DNA of 60,848 nucleotides from Bacteroidota bacterium (GCA_018267315.1 JAFDYS010000037.1:84660-145507); one strand, 5' to 3'; numbered from the stretch's first letter, positions 15,188 to 22,760 are shown. A program made the numbers and translations. The notes: generated by a model from the letters alone, not told the origin.

Positions 15188-17566
15188 TTATTTGCTTATG
15201 ATCAGCTGATAGCTGAGTGATTCCTGACCATCATAAATATTTACATAGTAATTGCCGGAAGCCAGCGAACTCACATTGAAATGGATTTGCTGCTTGCCGT
15301 CAACCTGCACATTGTTCTGCATGGCAACGGTTTGACCGAGGTTATTCAGCAAACGCACATTGAGTGTTTTCGGTGAAGCAGATTCCATTTCAATCGTAAC
15401 CTCATTCTGCGCCGGGTTCGGGAAAATGGCAATGCCTTTGGCGAGCAGATCCGCATCTTCATCAGTCACGCGAAGTGAAGTGGTGAAGTTTTGAATGGCG
15501 GTGTAGGCCGAATTGGTGCTGGCACACTTGGTACGAATGCGGTAATCATAACCCGTATTGGCTGTGAGCCCGGTGAGCGTGGTGGAAGTGGCGGTAGTGT
15601 TTACCGTGGTCCATGTAACTACACCGGTCTTGCGGTATTGCACATCATAAGAAACCGCGTTGCAGGTGCCGGTCCAGCTGATGGTGGCGGTGGTTTGCGT
15701 AACGCCGGTGGCAGTCGCACTCGCAGGTAGGGCACAGGTGTTGGTGGTTGAAACCGTAACCTGGGAATATCCGCTCTTCTTGCTGGCGTCTGATGCACAA
15801 ACGGCCCGAACACTCAAATCATATGATGTTGCTGCGGTGAGGTTGGTAAATGTGTATGATGTTCCGCTGATGGTTCCGGAAATATTTGTCCAGAACGTGG
15901 TGCCGGCTTTGCGATAGCGAACATTGTAGCCGCTGGCCACGCTCACCGCATTCCAGTTGAGTGTGATGGAGCAGGATGAGGTGCTGGCATTGAGTCCGGT
16001 CGGTTTCGGAATTGTACCTGAAGCTACCGTGGCTGTTTTTGTTGCCGCGCAAAGTCCGCGGGAAACAGTAACGGTATAAGTTGCCGGAGCCACATTGGCA
16101 AGGTCTTCCGTAGTGGCACCATTTGACCATGCATAGGTATAAGCTGCTGCAGGTGTCACCGTAATATTCACTGCACCGGTATTGGGGCAGGTGGATTTGG
16201 TAGTGGTGGCAGTGATGGTAGGTGTGAAGTTGGTAGCGCCGGTGTAGCTGGTATTTTGAGGATCCCAGTTTGACCAGGGTTTAGTCCAGTCAACGCTACC
16301 GAATGCACCACGGTAGTTTACTGCATCGAAGAACGGATCAGAATTCCAGGTGAAGTTGCCTCCGCTCAGCACCGGTGAACCGCCCAGCGGCAGAAAATTC
16401 GGTGCGCTCAGGTTAAACGGATCGGTAATCTGCAAGCTGGTATTATCAGTGTATGTGGTGGAAGTGGAAAGGAAACCGGTAGCGGTGAAGCAGCCGCCGG
16501 TGCCGCCGCTCGTGGGCGTTACCGAATTGAGTGTCCAGCCGCTAACGAAATTGTAGTCAAACTTCAACACGCCGTTGCACCAGTTGTCCTGGCTCAGCGT
16601 GGCATCTACAAAAACTCCGTCAGGGTAACCGCTGATGATGGAATTGTAAATGCTGCAGGCGGAATTGCGACGGATGTGTGCGCCGCGTTTAAAATTGGCG
16701 TTGATGGATGTAGAAGTGGTTACCAACGGACCAAAGATGGAGATGTTGGAAAAGATTGGTTTGGTCTGTGGCAGATTGGTGGTGCCGGTGGCATCATTGT
16801 CTGATTCAAATCCATTGGAGCCGCTGATGTCGGCGATATTCGGGTCGCGGAGAGCTACAGCGTATTGAATTTTTCCGCTGAAGCCATTATCCGTATCAAA
16901 ATCATCATCGAGGCCGCGATAGGCAATAAGGTATTTGCAATTAACCGTGCCGCCAAACCATTCAAAGGAATCGTCACCTGACCAGCTCACTTGCACATGA
17001 TCAATGGTGGTGCCTCTTCCCACACCGCCCATGGTGAGTCCGTTGATTTCATTGTTGGGCTGGAAAGCGATGCCCGGGTATTCAATGCGCACATACTGAA
17101 GAGTGCCGGAGTTGTCATTGTCATCAGGATTAGCTCCACCGCCATAGGTTGCATTTCCTTCTCCGTCATCTACGCCACCTTCAATAATGGCGGTTCCGCC
17201 GGGTTGGTTGATAGAAGCACGGCCAAGCATAATGATGCCGCCCCAGTCACCCGGGGCTTTGGTTCCTACCGGCTGTTCAGAGGTGAAAACAATCGGCTGA
17301 CAGGCCGTTCCTTGAGCAACCAACTTGCCTCCACGGGTTACGATCAGAGTACCCTTGGTTGATTTCTCTCCATAAATAAGTGTGCCCGATTCAATGGTAA
17401 CCGTGGCAAGAGAATCAATGTAAACAAATCCGCTAAGGCGGTAAATGTTGTTTCTCGTCCACGTTTCGTTTGAGGTGATGTACCCCGATTTGGTGATGGT
17501 GCTTTGCCCCATTACCTGAGTCATTCCCATCATGATGATCAGGATAAGTGTTTGGATTTTTTTCAT
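15188..17566 (-). CDS. T9SS-sorted beta-helix-like surface protein with two fibronectin type III domains (paralogue B)
   Basis: 792 residues from ATG 17566 (upstream in-frame ATG at 17650 would precede the signal peptide by 28 residues and overlap the control region). Order: signal peptide (MKKIQTLILIIMMGMTQVMG), a beta-helix-like domain (~25-440) very similar to paralogue A (shared GGANPDDNDNSG, GLDDDFDTDNGFSG, ISGSNGFESDNDATG), a Thr/Ala-rich SprB-like segment (~450-520), two fibronectin III domains (~530-615 and ~620-705), and a T9SS type A sorting domain (start FPNPAQNE, end YQLIISK). It lies convergent to the PhoB-like gene and has the longest phased-repeat array. I infer a surface substrate-capture partner of the TonB receptor. 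Confidence 0.85.
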   Translation of the reverse strand: MKKIQTLILIIMMGMTQVMGQSTITKSGYITSNETWTRNNIYRLSGFVYIDSLATVTIESGTLIYGEKSTKGTLIVTRGGKLVAQGTACQPIVFTSEQPVGTKAPGDWGGIIMLGRASINQPGGTAIIEGGVDDGEGNATYGGGANPDDNDNSGTLQYVRIEYPGIAFQPNNEINGLTMGGVGRGTTIDHVQVSWSGDDSFEWFGGTVNCKYLIAYRGLDDDFDTDNGFSGKIQYAVALRDPNIADISGSNGFESDNDATGTTNLPQTKPIFSNISIFGPLVTTSTSINANFKRGAHIRRNSACSIYNSIISGYPDGVFVDATLSQDNWCNGVLKFDYNFVSGWTLNSVTPTSGGTGGCFTATGFLSTSTTYTDNTSLQITDPFNLSAPNFLPLGGSPVLSGGNFTWNSDPFFDAVNYRGAFGSVDWTKPWSNWDPQNTSYTGATNFTPTITATTTKSTCPNTGAVNITVTPAAAYTYAWSNGATTEDLANVAPATYTVTVSRGLCAATKTATVASGTIPKPTGLNASTSSCSITLNWNAVSVASGYNVRYRKAGTTFWTNISGTISGTSYTFTNLTAATSYDLSVRAVCASDASKKSGYSQVTVSTTNTCALPASATATGVTQTTATISWTGTCNAVSYDVQYRKTGVVTWTTVNTTATSTTLTGLTANTGYDYRIRTKCASTNSAYTAIQNFTTSLRVTDEDADLLAKGIAIFPNPAQNEVTIEMESASPKTLNVRLLNNLGQTVAMQNNVQVDGKQQIHFNVSSLASGNYYVNIYDGQESLSYQLIISK

Positions 17567-17590
17567 GTTTTCTGATTTTAGATGATGCAG

Positions 17591-17712
17591 CAAAAGTCTC
17601 CGTGACACATTACAGCATTGTTGCACACCTATTACCAAAGAGTCATGCAATGCTTACCGGCAGGTAACGCGAAGTTGATGTGAAGATTAACACTCCTTAC
17701 GTGTGTGTTAAG
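17591..17712 (-). promoter_or_regulatory. Ten-unit 11-bp-phased half-site array upstream of paralogue B
   Basis: In strict 11-bp steps on the minus strand: CTTAAC (17712-17707), CGTAAG, TTAATC, ATCAAC, GTTACC, GTAAGC, ATGACT (off-consensus), GTAATA, GCAACA and GTAATG (17613-17608). After a 9-bp gap comes the -7-like GACTTTTG (17598-17591). The core shifts by one base midway. The geometry is the same as at the other three promoters, which supports a cooperative OmpR/PhoB-type activator binding over ~110 bp. Confidence 0.5.
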
Positions 17713-17736
17713 TCATCTGGGAAAAGCAGCAATGAA

Positions 17737-18708
17737 TTATTTGGAGCGCTCTGTGGTAAACATCACAAGCGATTGGAGTGAGGCCTGCGCCGGCCCGGCA
17801 GTAAGCGATTGAAGCAATCCGATCGCTTCTTCTTTGTATTGATTCATTCGTGCGATGGAATAGTCAATACCCCCCGATTCACGAACAAGCTGCATCACGC
17901 CATTTACTTTACGGGCATCGTTGTTGTGATTCTTAATGGTATTGATAATTCGTCGCCTTTCTGATGCTGATGAATTGTTGAGCAGGTAGATGACGGGTAA
18001 TGTGAGTTTCTTTTCCTTGAGATCAATTCCTTTTTGTTTGCCCGTGTCGCCTGAACTGAAATCAAGCAGGTCATCTTTGATCTGGAATGCAATGCCGGTC
18101 TTCTCACCAAAGAGTTTCATTTTGGAGATCACTTCTTCATCCGCAGTGACCGAAGCCGCACCACAGGCGCAGGCTGATGAAATGAGGGAAGCGGTTTTTT
18201 GCCGGATGATTTCGAAGTAATCTTCCTCCTTAATATTCAGTTTCCTTGTTTTTTCAATTTGTAGTAGTTCACCCTCACTCATTTCCCGCACCGCATTAGA
18301 AACAATCTGCAGCAAATGGTAATCATTATTGTTCAGACTCAGCAGCAGTCCTTTTGAAAGCAGGTAATCACCCACGAGTACGGCTATTTTGTTTTTCCAA
18401 AGTGCATTGATGGAAAACATCCCTCTTCTTTCATGGGCATCATCAACCACATCATCGTGCACCAGGGTGGCTGTGTGAAGTAATTCGATGAGTGCAGCGG
18501 CCCGGTAGGTTGAATCATTTGCCTCACCAAACATTTTGGCTGAAAGAAACACGAACATGGGACGCACCCGCTTGCCCTTGCTTTTTACGATGTAACGCAT
18601 GATGGCATCGAGCAGCGGCACCCGGCTTTTCATGGAATCACGGAACCGGATCTCAAATTCTTTCAATTCGGACTCAATGGGCTTCCTGATCCCATCCAAC
18701 GCATTCAT
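17737..18708 (-). CDS. Polyprenyl diphosphate synthase (isoprenoid chain elongation)
   Basis: 323 residues from ATG 18708; the longer frame to 18807 would add a poorly conserved leader. Both Asp-rich motifs of the family are present: the first in LVHDDVVDDAHERRG (DDxxD, ~residues 83-97) and the second in FQIKDDLLDF. The KGKRVRP stretch near residue 43 binds isopentenyl diphosphate. The length fits octaprenyl/heptaprenyl-type synthases that make the menaquinone side chain in Bacteroidota. It is cytoplasmic. It stands alone between the phased array of the surface gene and a divergent membrane protein gene. Confidence 0.92.
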   Translation of the reverse strand: MNALDGIRKPIESELKEFEIRFRDSMKSRVPLLDAIMRYIVKSKGKRVRPMFVFLSAKMFGEANDSTYRAAALIELLHTATLVHDDVVDDAHERRGMFSINALWKNKIAVLVGDYLLSKGLLLSLNNNDYHLLQIVSNAVREMSEGELLQIEKTRKLNIKEEDYFEIIRQKTASLISSACACGAASVTADEEVISKMKLFGEKTGIAFQIKDDLLDFSSGDTGKQKGIDLKEKKLTLPVIYLLNNSSASERRRIINTIKNHNNDARKVNGVMQLVRESGGIDYSIARMNQYKEEAIGLLQSLTAGPAQASLQSLVMFTTERSK

Positions 18709-18897
18709 AAGGGCGTGAAGGTACTTGTAAATTAACAACAGAATGGCTCTTGGGAAGTTGCGAAACCCCTGTAGTTCAGCTCTCGTAGTGAATGGTTGTG
18801 GATACAATGCGCCACTCTCATTAGGAAATGATTAACAGAAATCCGGAATCATTAATCCTGTCTTTATCTAATTTTCGCGTCATTAATCATATTTGTT

Positions 18898-19422
18898 ATG
18901 GAAGATAAAAAGGCCGGACGGTTTGGCTTTGATCGGCTTGCTTCAGAAAACAGGTTTTTCAGATTCCTTCGCCAAATCAGTATGCCGCTTTGCCGTATTT
19001 CCTTTTTCGTTGTCTTCTTTTGGTTTGGTGCGCTTAAGATTCTTGAGCTGAGTCCGGCAGAAGGGGTGGTACACACGCTGTATGAACACACCGTGCCCTG
19101 GATACCGTGGAAGATTTTCATTTTTGGTTTCGGAGCGTATGAATGTATTATTGGTATCATCTTTCTTTTTCCGGGAATGGAAAAATGGGCGCTTTACATG
19201 CTCATTCCTCACATGATCACCACCTTCGGCCCGCTGGTGATTATGCCGAAATTGGTTTGGAAAGGATTCATGATTCCGAACCTGATCGGGCAGTACATTA
19301 TCAAAAACCTGGTGATTATTGCGCTCGCAATTTTTATAGCAGCATCCGTGTGGGAAGGAAAAAATAACGTAAATGCTCAAAAGGAAGAAGAAGAAAAAAG
19401 GAAGGCGATGAAACGCGCCTGA
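18898..19422 (+). CDS. DoxX/DUF417 (YkgB)-like integral membrane protein
   Basis: 174 residues with about four membrane helices (~residues 30-50, 68-92, 98-120 and 138-156) and a highly charged C-terminal tail of Lys/Glu residues. The first helix region (LCRISFFVVFFWFGALKI) and the second (FGFGAYECIIGIIFLFPG) resemble YkgB/DUF417 and DoxX-type proteins, small four-helix proteins often linked to oxidative or chlorine stress; function here is unknown. A TAATTTTC at 18869-18876 is a near-match to the -7 element. The gene diverges from the polyprenyl synthase and ends 12 bp from the DUF3109 gene in convergent orientation. Confidence 0.7.
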   Translation: MEDKKAGRFGFDRLASENRFFRFLRQISMPLCRISFFVVFFWFGALKILELSPAEGVVHTLYEHTVPWIPWKIFIFGFGAYECIIGIIFLFPGMEKWALYMLIPHMITTFGPLVIMPKLVWKGFMIPNLIGQYIIKNLVIIALAIFIAASVWEGKNNVNAQKEEEEKRKAMKRA

Positions 19423-19433
19423 GCGGGTTGTTG

Positions 19434-20015
19434 TTAAGTCGTTTTGCCTGATTCCATAAAGGCGGCAGCCCCTTCGAGTTGATTGTACCACTCCTGCCCG
19501 TATTTTCTTATGAGGGCTGTTTTCACGAATTCATGCACTGAAATTCCCAGTTCACGCCCGTTGGCGCAGGCAGGGCTGCAAATGTTCCACCGGTTATAAT
19601 TCACGGCATCATAGTTTTCGTGCTTTGTGATTCGAACGGGATACAAATGGCAGGAGATGGGTTTTTGAAAATCAATTTTTCCATCGCGGCAGGCCCGTTC
19701 AATGGCACACTTGGCAATCCCATTTTCGAAATAAGTGTAAGCACATTCTCTCACTCCATTAATGAGTGGCGTTACTAAATCTCCTTCACTGTCGATGAGC
19801 CACGTTCCATATTTTTCAACCGCGGCTTTACCTTCTTCCGTCATGTACGGCTTCACCTGTTCATAGATTGATTCGAGGATGGCGGTTTCCTCCCATTCAA
19901 GCGGCGCACCGGAATCTCCTTCCACACAGCAAGCGCCCTTGCACTTATCAAGCGCACACACAAATTCTTTGTCGAGAAGATCATCAGAGACGATGGTTTT
20001 ATCAATTACAATCAT
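19434..20015 (-). CDS. DUF3109-family cysteine-rich protein
   Basis: 193 residues from ATG 20015 (start MIVIDKTIVSDDLLDKEFVC); an ATG at 20033 adds six residues. It carries ten cysteines in clusters: CALDKCKGACC near the N terminus, then CAY, CAIERAC, CHLYP and CSPAC. This arrangement resembles the YkgJ-type zinc or iron-sulfur-binding cysteine-box proteins, and the whole matches the DUF3109 family found throughout Bacteroidota. It is cytoplasmic, with no signal peptide. Role unknown; metal or Fe-S binding is an inference from the cysteine pattern. It converges on the DoxX-like gene. Confidence 0.8.
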   Translation of the reverse strand: MIVIDKTIVSDDLLDKEFVCALDKCKGACCVEGDSGAPLEWEETAILESIYEQVKPYMTEEGKAAVEKYGTWLIDSEGDLVTPLINGVRECAYTYFENGIAKCAIERACRDGKIDFQKPISCHLYPVRITKHENYDAVNYNRWNICSPACANGRELGISVHEFVKTALIRKYGQEWYNQLEGAAAFMESGKTT

Positions 20016-20100
20016 AGTGGCAAATGTAACCAATGAGTGGCAGCGTCATCAAATCAAACGTGAGGGTAACACGGTGAATACGCACCGCACAAAAAAATGA

Positions 20101-20125
20101 CCGCAGGCAGAGGGTCCGCCTGCGG
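20101..20125 (-). terminator. Terminator-like hairpin upstream of the DUF3109 gene
   Basis: Perfect 8-bp stem CCGCAGGC (20101-20108) and GCCTGCGG (20118-20125), 9-nt loop, followed on the minus strand by TCATTTTTTTG. It could end a minus-strand transcript coming from the 20126-20660 region, such as that of the micropeptide/structured element, before the DUF3109 gene begins. No gene lies immediately before it. Confidence 0.6.
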
Positions 20126-20289
20126 CCGAGTCACCAAACCCTCACCTTACCCAAATGAGGATTAACCCGAATAGCCGCATTACATCCAATCAGATGGAGC
20201 AGCTGGTGTTTGAACACACTGCTTCGCTGAAAAATGTGATGGGATATTCATGACTACAAAATTCGGAAGGTTATTTTTCCTGTGGTAGC

Positions 20290-20313
20290 GTATTTCTACG
20301 TGCGTAGAAATAC
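20290..20313. repeat. Perfect 11-bp inverted repeat with 2-bp spacer
   Basis: GTATTTCTACG (20290-20300), TG, CGTAGAAATAC (20303-20313). The arms match without error. Such a tight palindrome is too compact for a stable hairpin and is better read as a binding site for a dimeric DNA-binding protein. It lies in the 727-bp gap between the DUF3109 gene and glyS, beside the structured element at 20339-20456. Confidence 0.6.
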
Positions 20314-20338
20314 CTGGTGCTAATTTGAATTAATGAAA

Positions 20339-20456
20339 AAGAGACTGCTCACTTATACTATTCATGCTGAAGCTGAATCAGCATATCCCGGGATAAAGGG
20401 GATTCCGGAGATAATCCGGAGACATAACGATAGATGCAATAGTGATGCAGTCTCTT
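20339..20456 (-). ncRNA. Candidate multi-hairpin structured RNA (or small inverted-repeat element)
   Basis: A 10-bp perfect closing helix (AAGAGACTGC 20339-20348 with GCAGTCTCTT 20447-20456) can extend through TCAC/GTGA, TAT/ATA and CTAT/ATAG. Inside are three directly abutting hairpins: ATGCTGA/TCAGCAT (20364-20384), ATCCC/GGGAT (20385-20403) and TCCGGA/TCCGGA (20404-20420). On the minus strand the helix is followed by a T-run and then CATTAATTC, resembling a terminator, and a promoter plus micropeptide lie upstream on that strand; hence the strand choice. The terminal inverted repeats alternatively suggest a MITE-like element, but no target duplication is visible. No known RNA family was recognised. 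Confidence 0.4.
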
Positions 20457-20523
20457 GGTTCAGGGGTGTTTCCTGATTCCGCTGTGATTCCTGTTCTCAT
20501 GGCAGAGAAAGGGCTTCATGTTT

Positions 20524-20595
20524 TCAGAAGAAGAAAGCAATGAGCCAAAGCAGGGTTCCGAGCGGAATGGCTGTGAGAACGATGTCGCCTTTCAT
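20524..20595 (-). CDS. Predicted 23-residue membrane micropeptide
   Basis: ATG-to-TGA frame encoding MKGDIVLTAIPLGTLLWLIA plus FFF: a two-charge start and a single hydrophobic segment reaching the C terminus. A good Bacteroidota promoter lies directly upstream (20627-20658), and the leader would be about 25 nt. The candidate structured element follows 68 bp downstream on the same strand. No homologue recalled; existence as a peptide is inferred from promoter, clean frame and composition. Confidence 0.4.
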   Translation of the reverse strand: MKGDIVLTAIPLGTLLWLIAFFF

Positions 20596-20626
20596 GACTT
20601 TTGATTTTAAGGTTAACTGAATAGAT

Positions 20627-20658
20627 CAAAAGTATTTTCCAGCTACCCCGTTCAGCAA
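20627..20658 (-). promoter_or_regulatory. Promoter of the 23-residue micropeptide
   Basis: Minus-strand TTG (20658-20656), a 21-bp spacer, then TACTTTTG (20634-20627), which matches the -7 consensus TAnnTTTG perfectly. Predicted start of transcription is near 20620, about 25 nt before the ATG at 20595. Confidence 0.5.
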
Positions 20659-20727
20659 TCACCAAAGTGGGGGATATGGGGAAGTCGCATCATCACGCAG
20701 GGTTCAGTGTGGATTTAAGCCGTGGGC

Positions 20728-20735
20728 TATCTTTG
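20728..20735 (+). promoter_or_regulatory. -7 element of glyS, implying a leaderless or near-leaderless mRNA
   Basis: TATCTTTG is a perfect TAnnTTTG box whose last base is 7 bp before the glyS ATG (20743). Transcription would begin at or within a few bases of the start codon. The -33 site is not obvious. Confidence 0.5.
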
Positions 20736-20742
20736 CGCTCCT

Positions 20743-22290
20743 ATGGCAGAAAGAGATTTGTTCAAAGAAATTATTTCTCATTGCAAGGAATACGGTTTCA
20801 TTTTTCCTTCCAGTGAAATTTATGACGGGTTGAGTGCCGTGTATGACTATGGGCAAAATGGGGTGGAACTGAAAAACAACATACGTGAATATTGGTGGCG
20901 CTCCATGACTCAACTGCATGAAAACATCGTGGGCATTGATGCAGCCATTTTCATGCATCCCACCACGTGGAAAGCATCGGGGCATGTGGATGCGTTCAAC
21001 GATCCGCTCATTGACAACAAAGATTCGAAGAAACGCTACCGGGCTGATACGCTGATAGAAGACTACGTTGCGAAGCTGGAATCAAAAATTGACAAGGAAG
21101 TAGAGAAAGCGAAAAAGAAGTTCGGTGAATCATTTGATGAATCACTGTACCGCACCACTAATCCGCGTTGTGTGGAAACACAGCGGAAAGTGGATGAAGT
21201 GAATGCACGGATGAAGCGCGCACTCGAGCAGAATGATATGGCGGAGATGAAACAGATCATCGTGGACTGCGAAATCGTGGATCCCGTGAGCGGCACGCGC
21301 AACTGGACGGATGTGCGGCAGTTCAATCTGATGTTCGCCACTCAACTCGGAGCGGTATCAGAGGAAGCAGGCACAATATTTCTTCGGCCGGAAACCGCAC
21401 AGGGAATTTTTGTGAACTTCCTGAATGTGCAGAAAACCGGCAGAATGAAAATTCCTTTCGGCATTGCACAAACCGGGAAAGCTTTTAGAAATGAAATTGT
21501 AGCCCGACAGTTCATTTTTCGCATGCGTGAGTTTGAGCAAATGGAAATGCAGTTCTTCATTAAACCCGGCACGGAAGAAGGATGGTATCAGCAATGGAAA
21601 GAAACCAGGATGCAGTGGCACAAGCGACTCGGCTTTCCCGAAACCATGTATCGTTTTCATGATCACCTCAAATTGGCGCACTATGCCAAAGCCGCCTGCG
21701 ACATCGAGTTTCAGTTTCCATTCGGCTTCAAGGAACTGGAAGGCATTCACTCACGCGGCGATTTCGATTTGGGAAATCATGAACAGTATTCCGGAAAAAA
21801 ACTTCAGTATTTCGATCCGGAATCAGGCGAGAGTTATGTCCCTTATGTAATTGAGACATCCATTGGCCTCGACCGGATGTTTCTGGCCATGATTTCTGCT
21901 TCCTATACGGTAGAGAAAGTGCCCACTTCGGTCGAAGGCGAAGAAGCAACACGTGTGGTGTTGAAAATCCCAGCATTGCTTGCCCCGGTGAAGGTCGCCG
22001 TGTTGCCGCTCGTGGCCAAAGATGGCTTGCCTGAAAAAGCCAAAGAGATTTTCAATCGCATGAAGTTTGTATGCCGATGTTTTTATGAAGAGAAAGACAC
22101 CATCGGCCGCCGCTATCGCCGGCAAGATGCTATCGGTACACCGTATGCCCTCACCATTGATCATCAAACGCTGCAAGACAATACGGTCACCATCCGGTAC
22201 CGCGACACCATGAAACAAGAGCGCATTTCAGTGGAGCGGGTGGAAGCGATTGTGAAGGAGAAACTGGATTGGAAGAACCTCCTCGCCTGA
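20743..22290 (+). CDS. glyS: Glycyl-tRNA synthetase (dimeric, single-chain type)
   Basis: 515 residues from ATG 20743 (an upstream ATG at 20722 overlaps the promoter). It charges tRNA-Gly with glycine. Class II motifs visible are: N-terminal SSEIYDGLSAVYDYGQNGVELKNN (written here only as a landmark of the single-chain archaeal/eukaryotic-like family, residues ~24-47), RPETAQGIFVNF, FRNEIVARQFIFRMREFEQ-type motif 2, and GLDRMFLAM motif 3. The anticodon-binding domain starts near APVKVAVLPLV and ends with RYRDT and VERVEAIV. This alpha2 form is typical of Bacteroidota, unlike the alpha2beta2 enzyme of E. coli. A small hairpin (22293-22312) follows the stop. Confidence 0.97.
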   Translation: MAERDLFKEIISHCKEYGFIFPSSEIYDGLSAVYDYGQNGVELKNNIREYWWRSMTQLHENIVGIDAAIFMHPTTWKASGHVDAFNDPLIDNKDSKKRYRADTLIEDYVAKLESKIDKEVEKAKKKFGESFDESLYRTTNPRCVETQRKVDEVNARMKRALEQNDMAEMKQIIVDCEIVDPVSGTRNWTDVRQFNLMFATQLGAVSEEAGTIFLRPETAQGIFVNFLNVQKTGRMKIPFGIAQTGKAFRNEIVARQFIFRMREFEQMEMQFFIKPGTEEGWYQQWKETRMQWHKRLGFPETMYRFHDHLKLAHYAKAACDIEFQFPFGFKELEGIHSRGDFDLGNHEQYSGKKLQYFDPESGESYVPYVIETSIGLDRMFLAMISASYTVEKVPTSVEGEEATRVVLKIPALLAPVKVAVLPLVAKDGLPEKAKEIFNRMKFVCRCFYEEKDTIGRRYRRQDAIGTPYALTIDHQTLQDNTVTIRYRDTMKQERISVERVEAIVKEKLDWKNLLA

Positions 22291-22292
22291 GT

Positions 22293-22312
22293 AATCACCT
22301 CTTTCGGTGATT
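22293..22312. other. Hairpin after glyS
   Basis: AATCACC (22293-22299) and GGTGATT (22306-22312) form a perfect 7-bp stem with a 6-nt loop three bases after the glyS stop. No T-run follows on the plus strand, so termination would be weak; it may protect the 3' end. Confidence 0.4.
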
Positions 22313-22342
22313 GACGGCGGGTATCGCGCCAACATAGGTTTG
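22311..22342 (+). promoter_or_regulatory. Promoter of the hypothetical gene at 22359
   Basis: TTG (22311-22313), a 21-bp spacer and TAGGTTTG (22335-22342), a perfect Bacteroidota -7 box. The start codon at 22359 follows 16 bp later, giving a leader of roughly 10 nt. It shows the downstream small gene is transcribed independently of glyS. Confidence 0.6.
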
Positions 22343-22358
22343 ATGAAAATTTCAACCT

Positions 22359-22760
22359 ATGAATACCCGGAGAAAAATTGAAAGCGGCACCTTTGCCGGA
22401 TTCTGGAAAAACATAGCTCAGGACGCATGTTGCGGCAGCAACCGGATAATCCTTCATGTAAACACGAACGATCGGGACTTCACCACCACCCCGCGATTTC
22501 ACGTCACGCTTTTTGGTAACAACAGTTACTGGATGATCAGCACTGAGCATGCAGTGTACAATGCCTCACCGCACGGGTTTGATGTAGTGCTTCAATTGCC
22601 GGATGATGTAACAGTGGAAGACATTTCATCAGGCAAGCAGCATTCCTTTGCAGACATGGCCAACATGGAAGCATGGGGAGTGTACTGGTTTGCCGTAGTG
22701 CCGGATTACCGGGCGCCCTGGGTGCCTGATGCCATACCTTCGGTCAGACCATGGCAGTAG
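22359..22760 (+). CDS. Hypothetical protein, 133 residues
   Basis: Not recognised. No signal peptide or membrane helix. The sequence is rich in aromatic residues and Asn/Pro, has a CC pair at residues ~24-25, and ends with WVPDAIPSVRPWQ. A strong promoter immediately upstream (22311-22342) and typical codon use support it being real. It ends 12 bp before the stop of the convergent PKD-repeat gene. The aromatic-rich, compact beta-type composition would fit a small ligand-binding or structural protein, but no function can be stated. Confidence 0.65.
   Translation: MNTRRKIESGTFAGFWKNIAQDACCGSNRIILHVNTNDRDFTTTPRFHVTLFGNNSYWMISTEHAVYNASPHGFDVVLQLPDDVTVEDISSGKQHSFADMANMEAWGVYWFAVVPDYRAPWVPDAIPSVRPWQ

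Noticed and set aside
20339..20456. RNase P, tmRNA, SRP RNA or known riboswitch at this element
   Set aside because: Conserved cores of these RNAs were looked for by eye and are not present.
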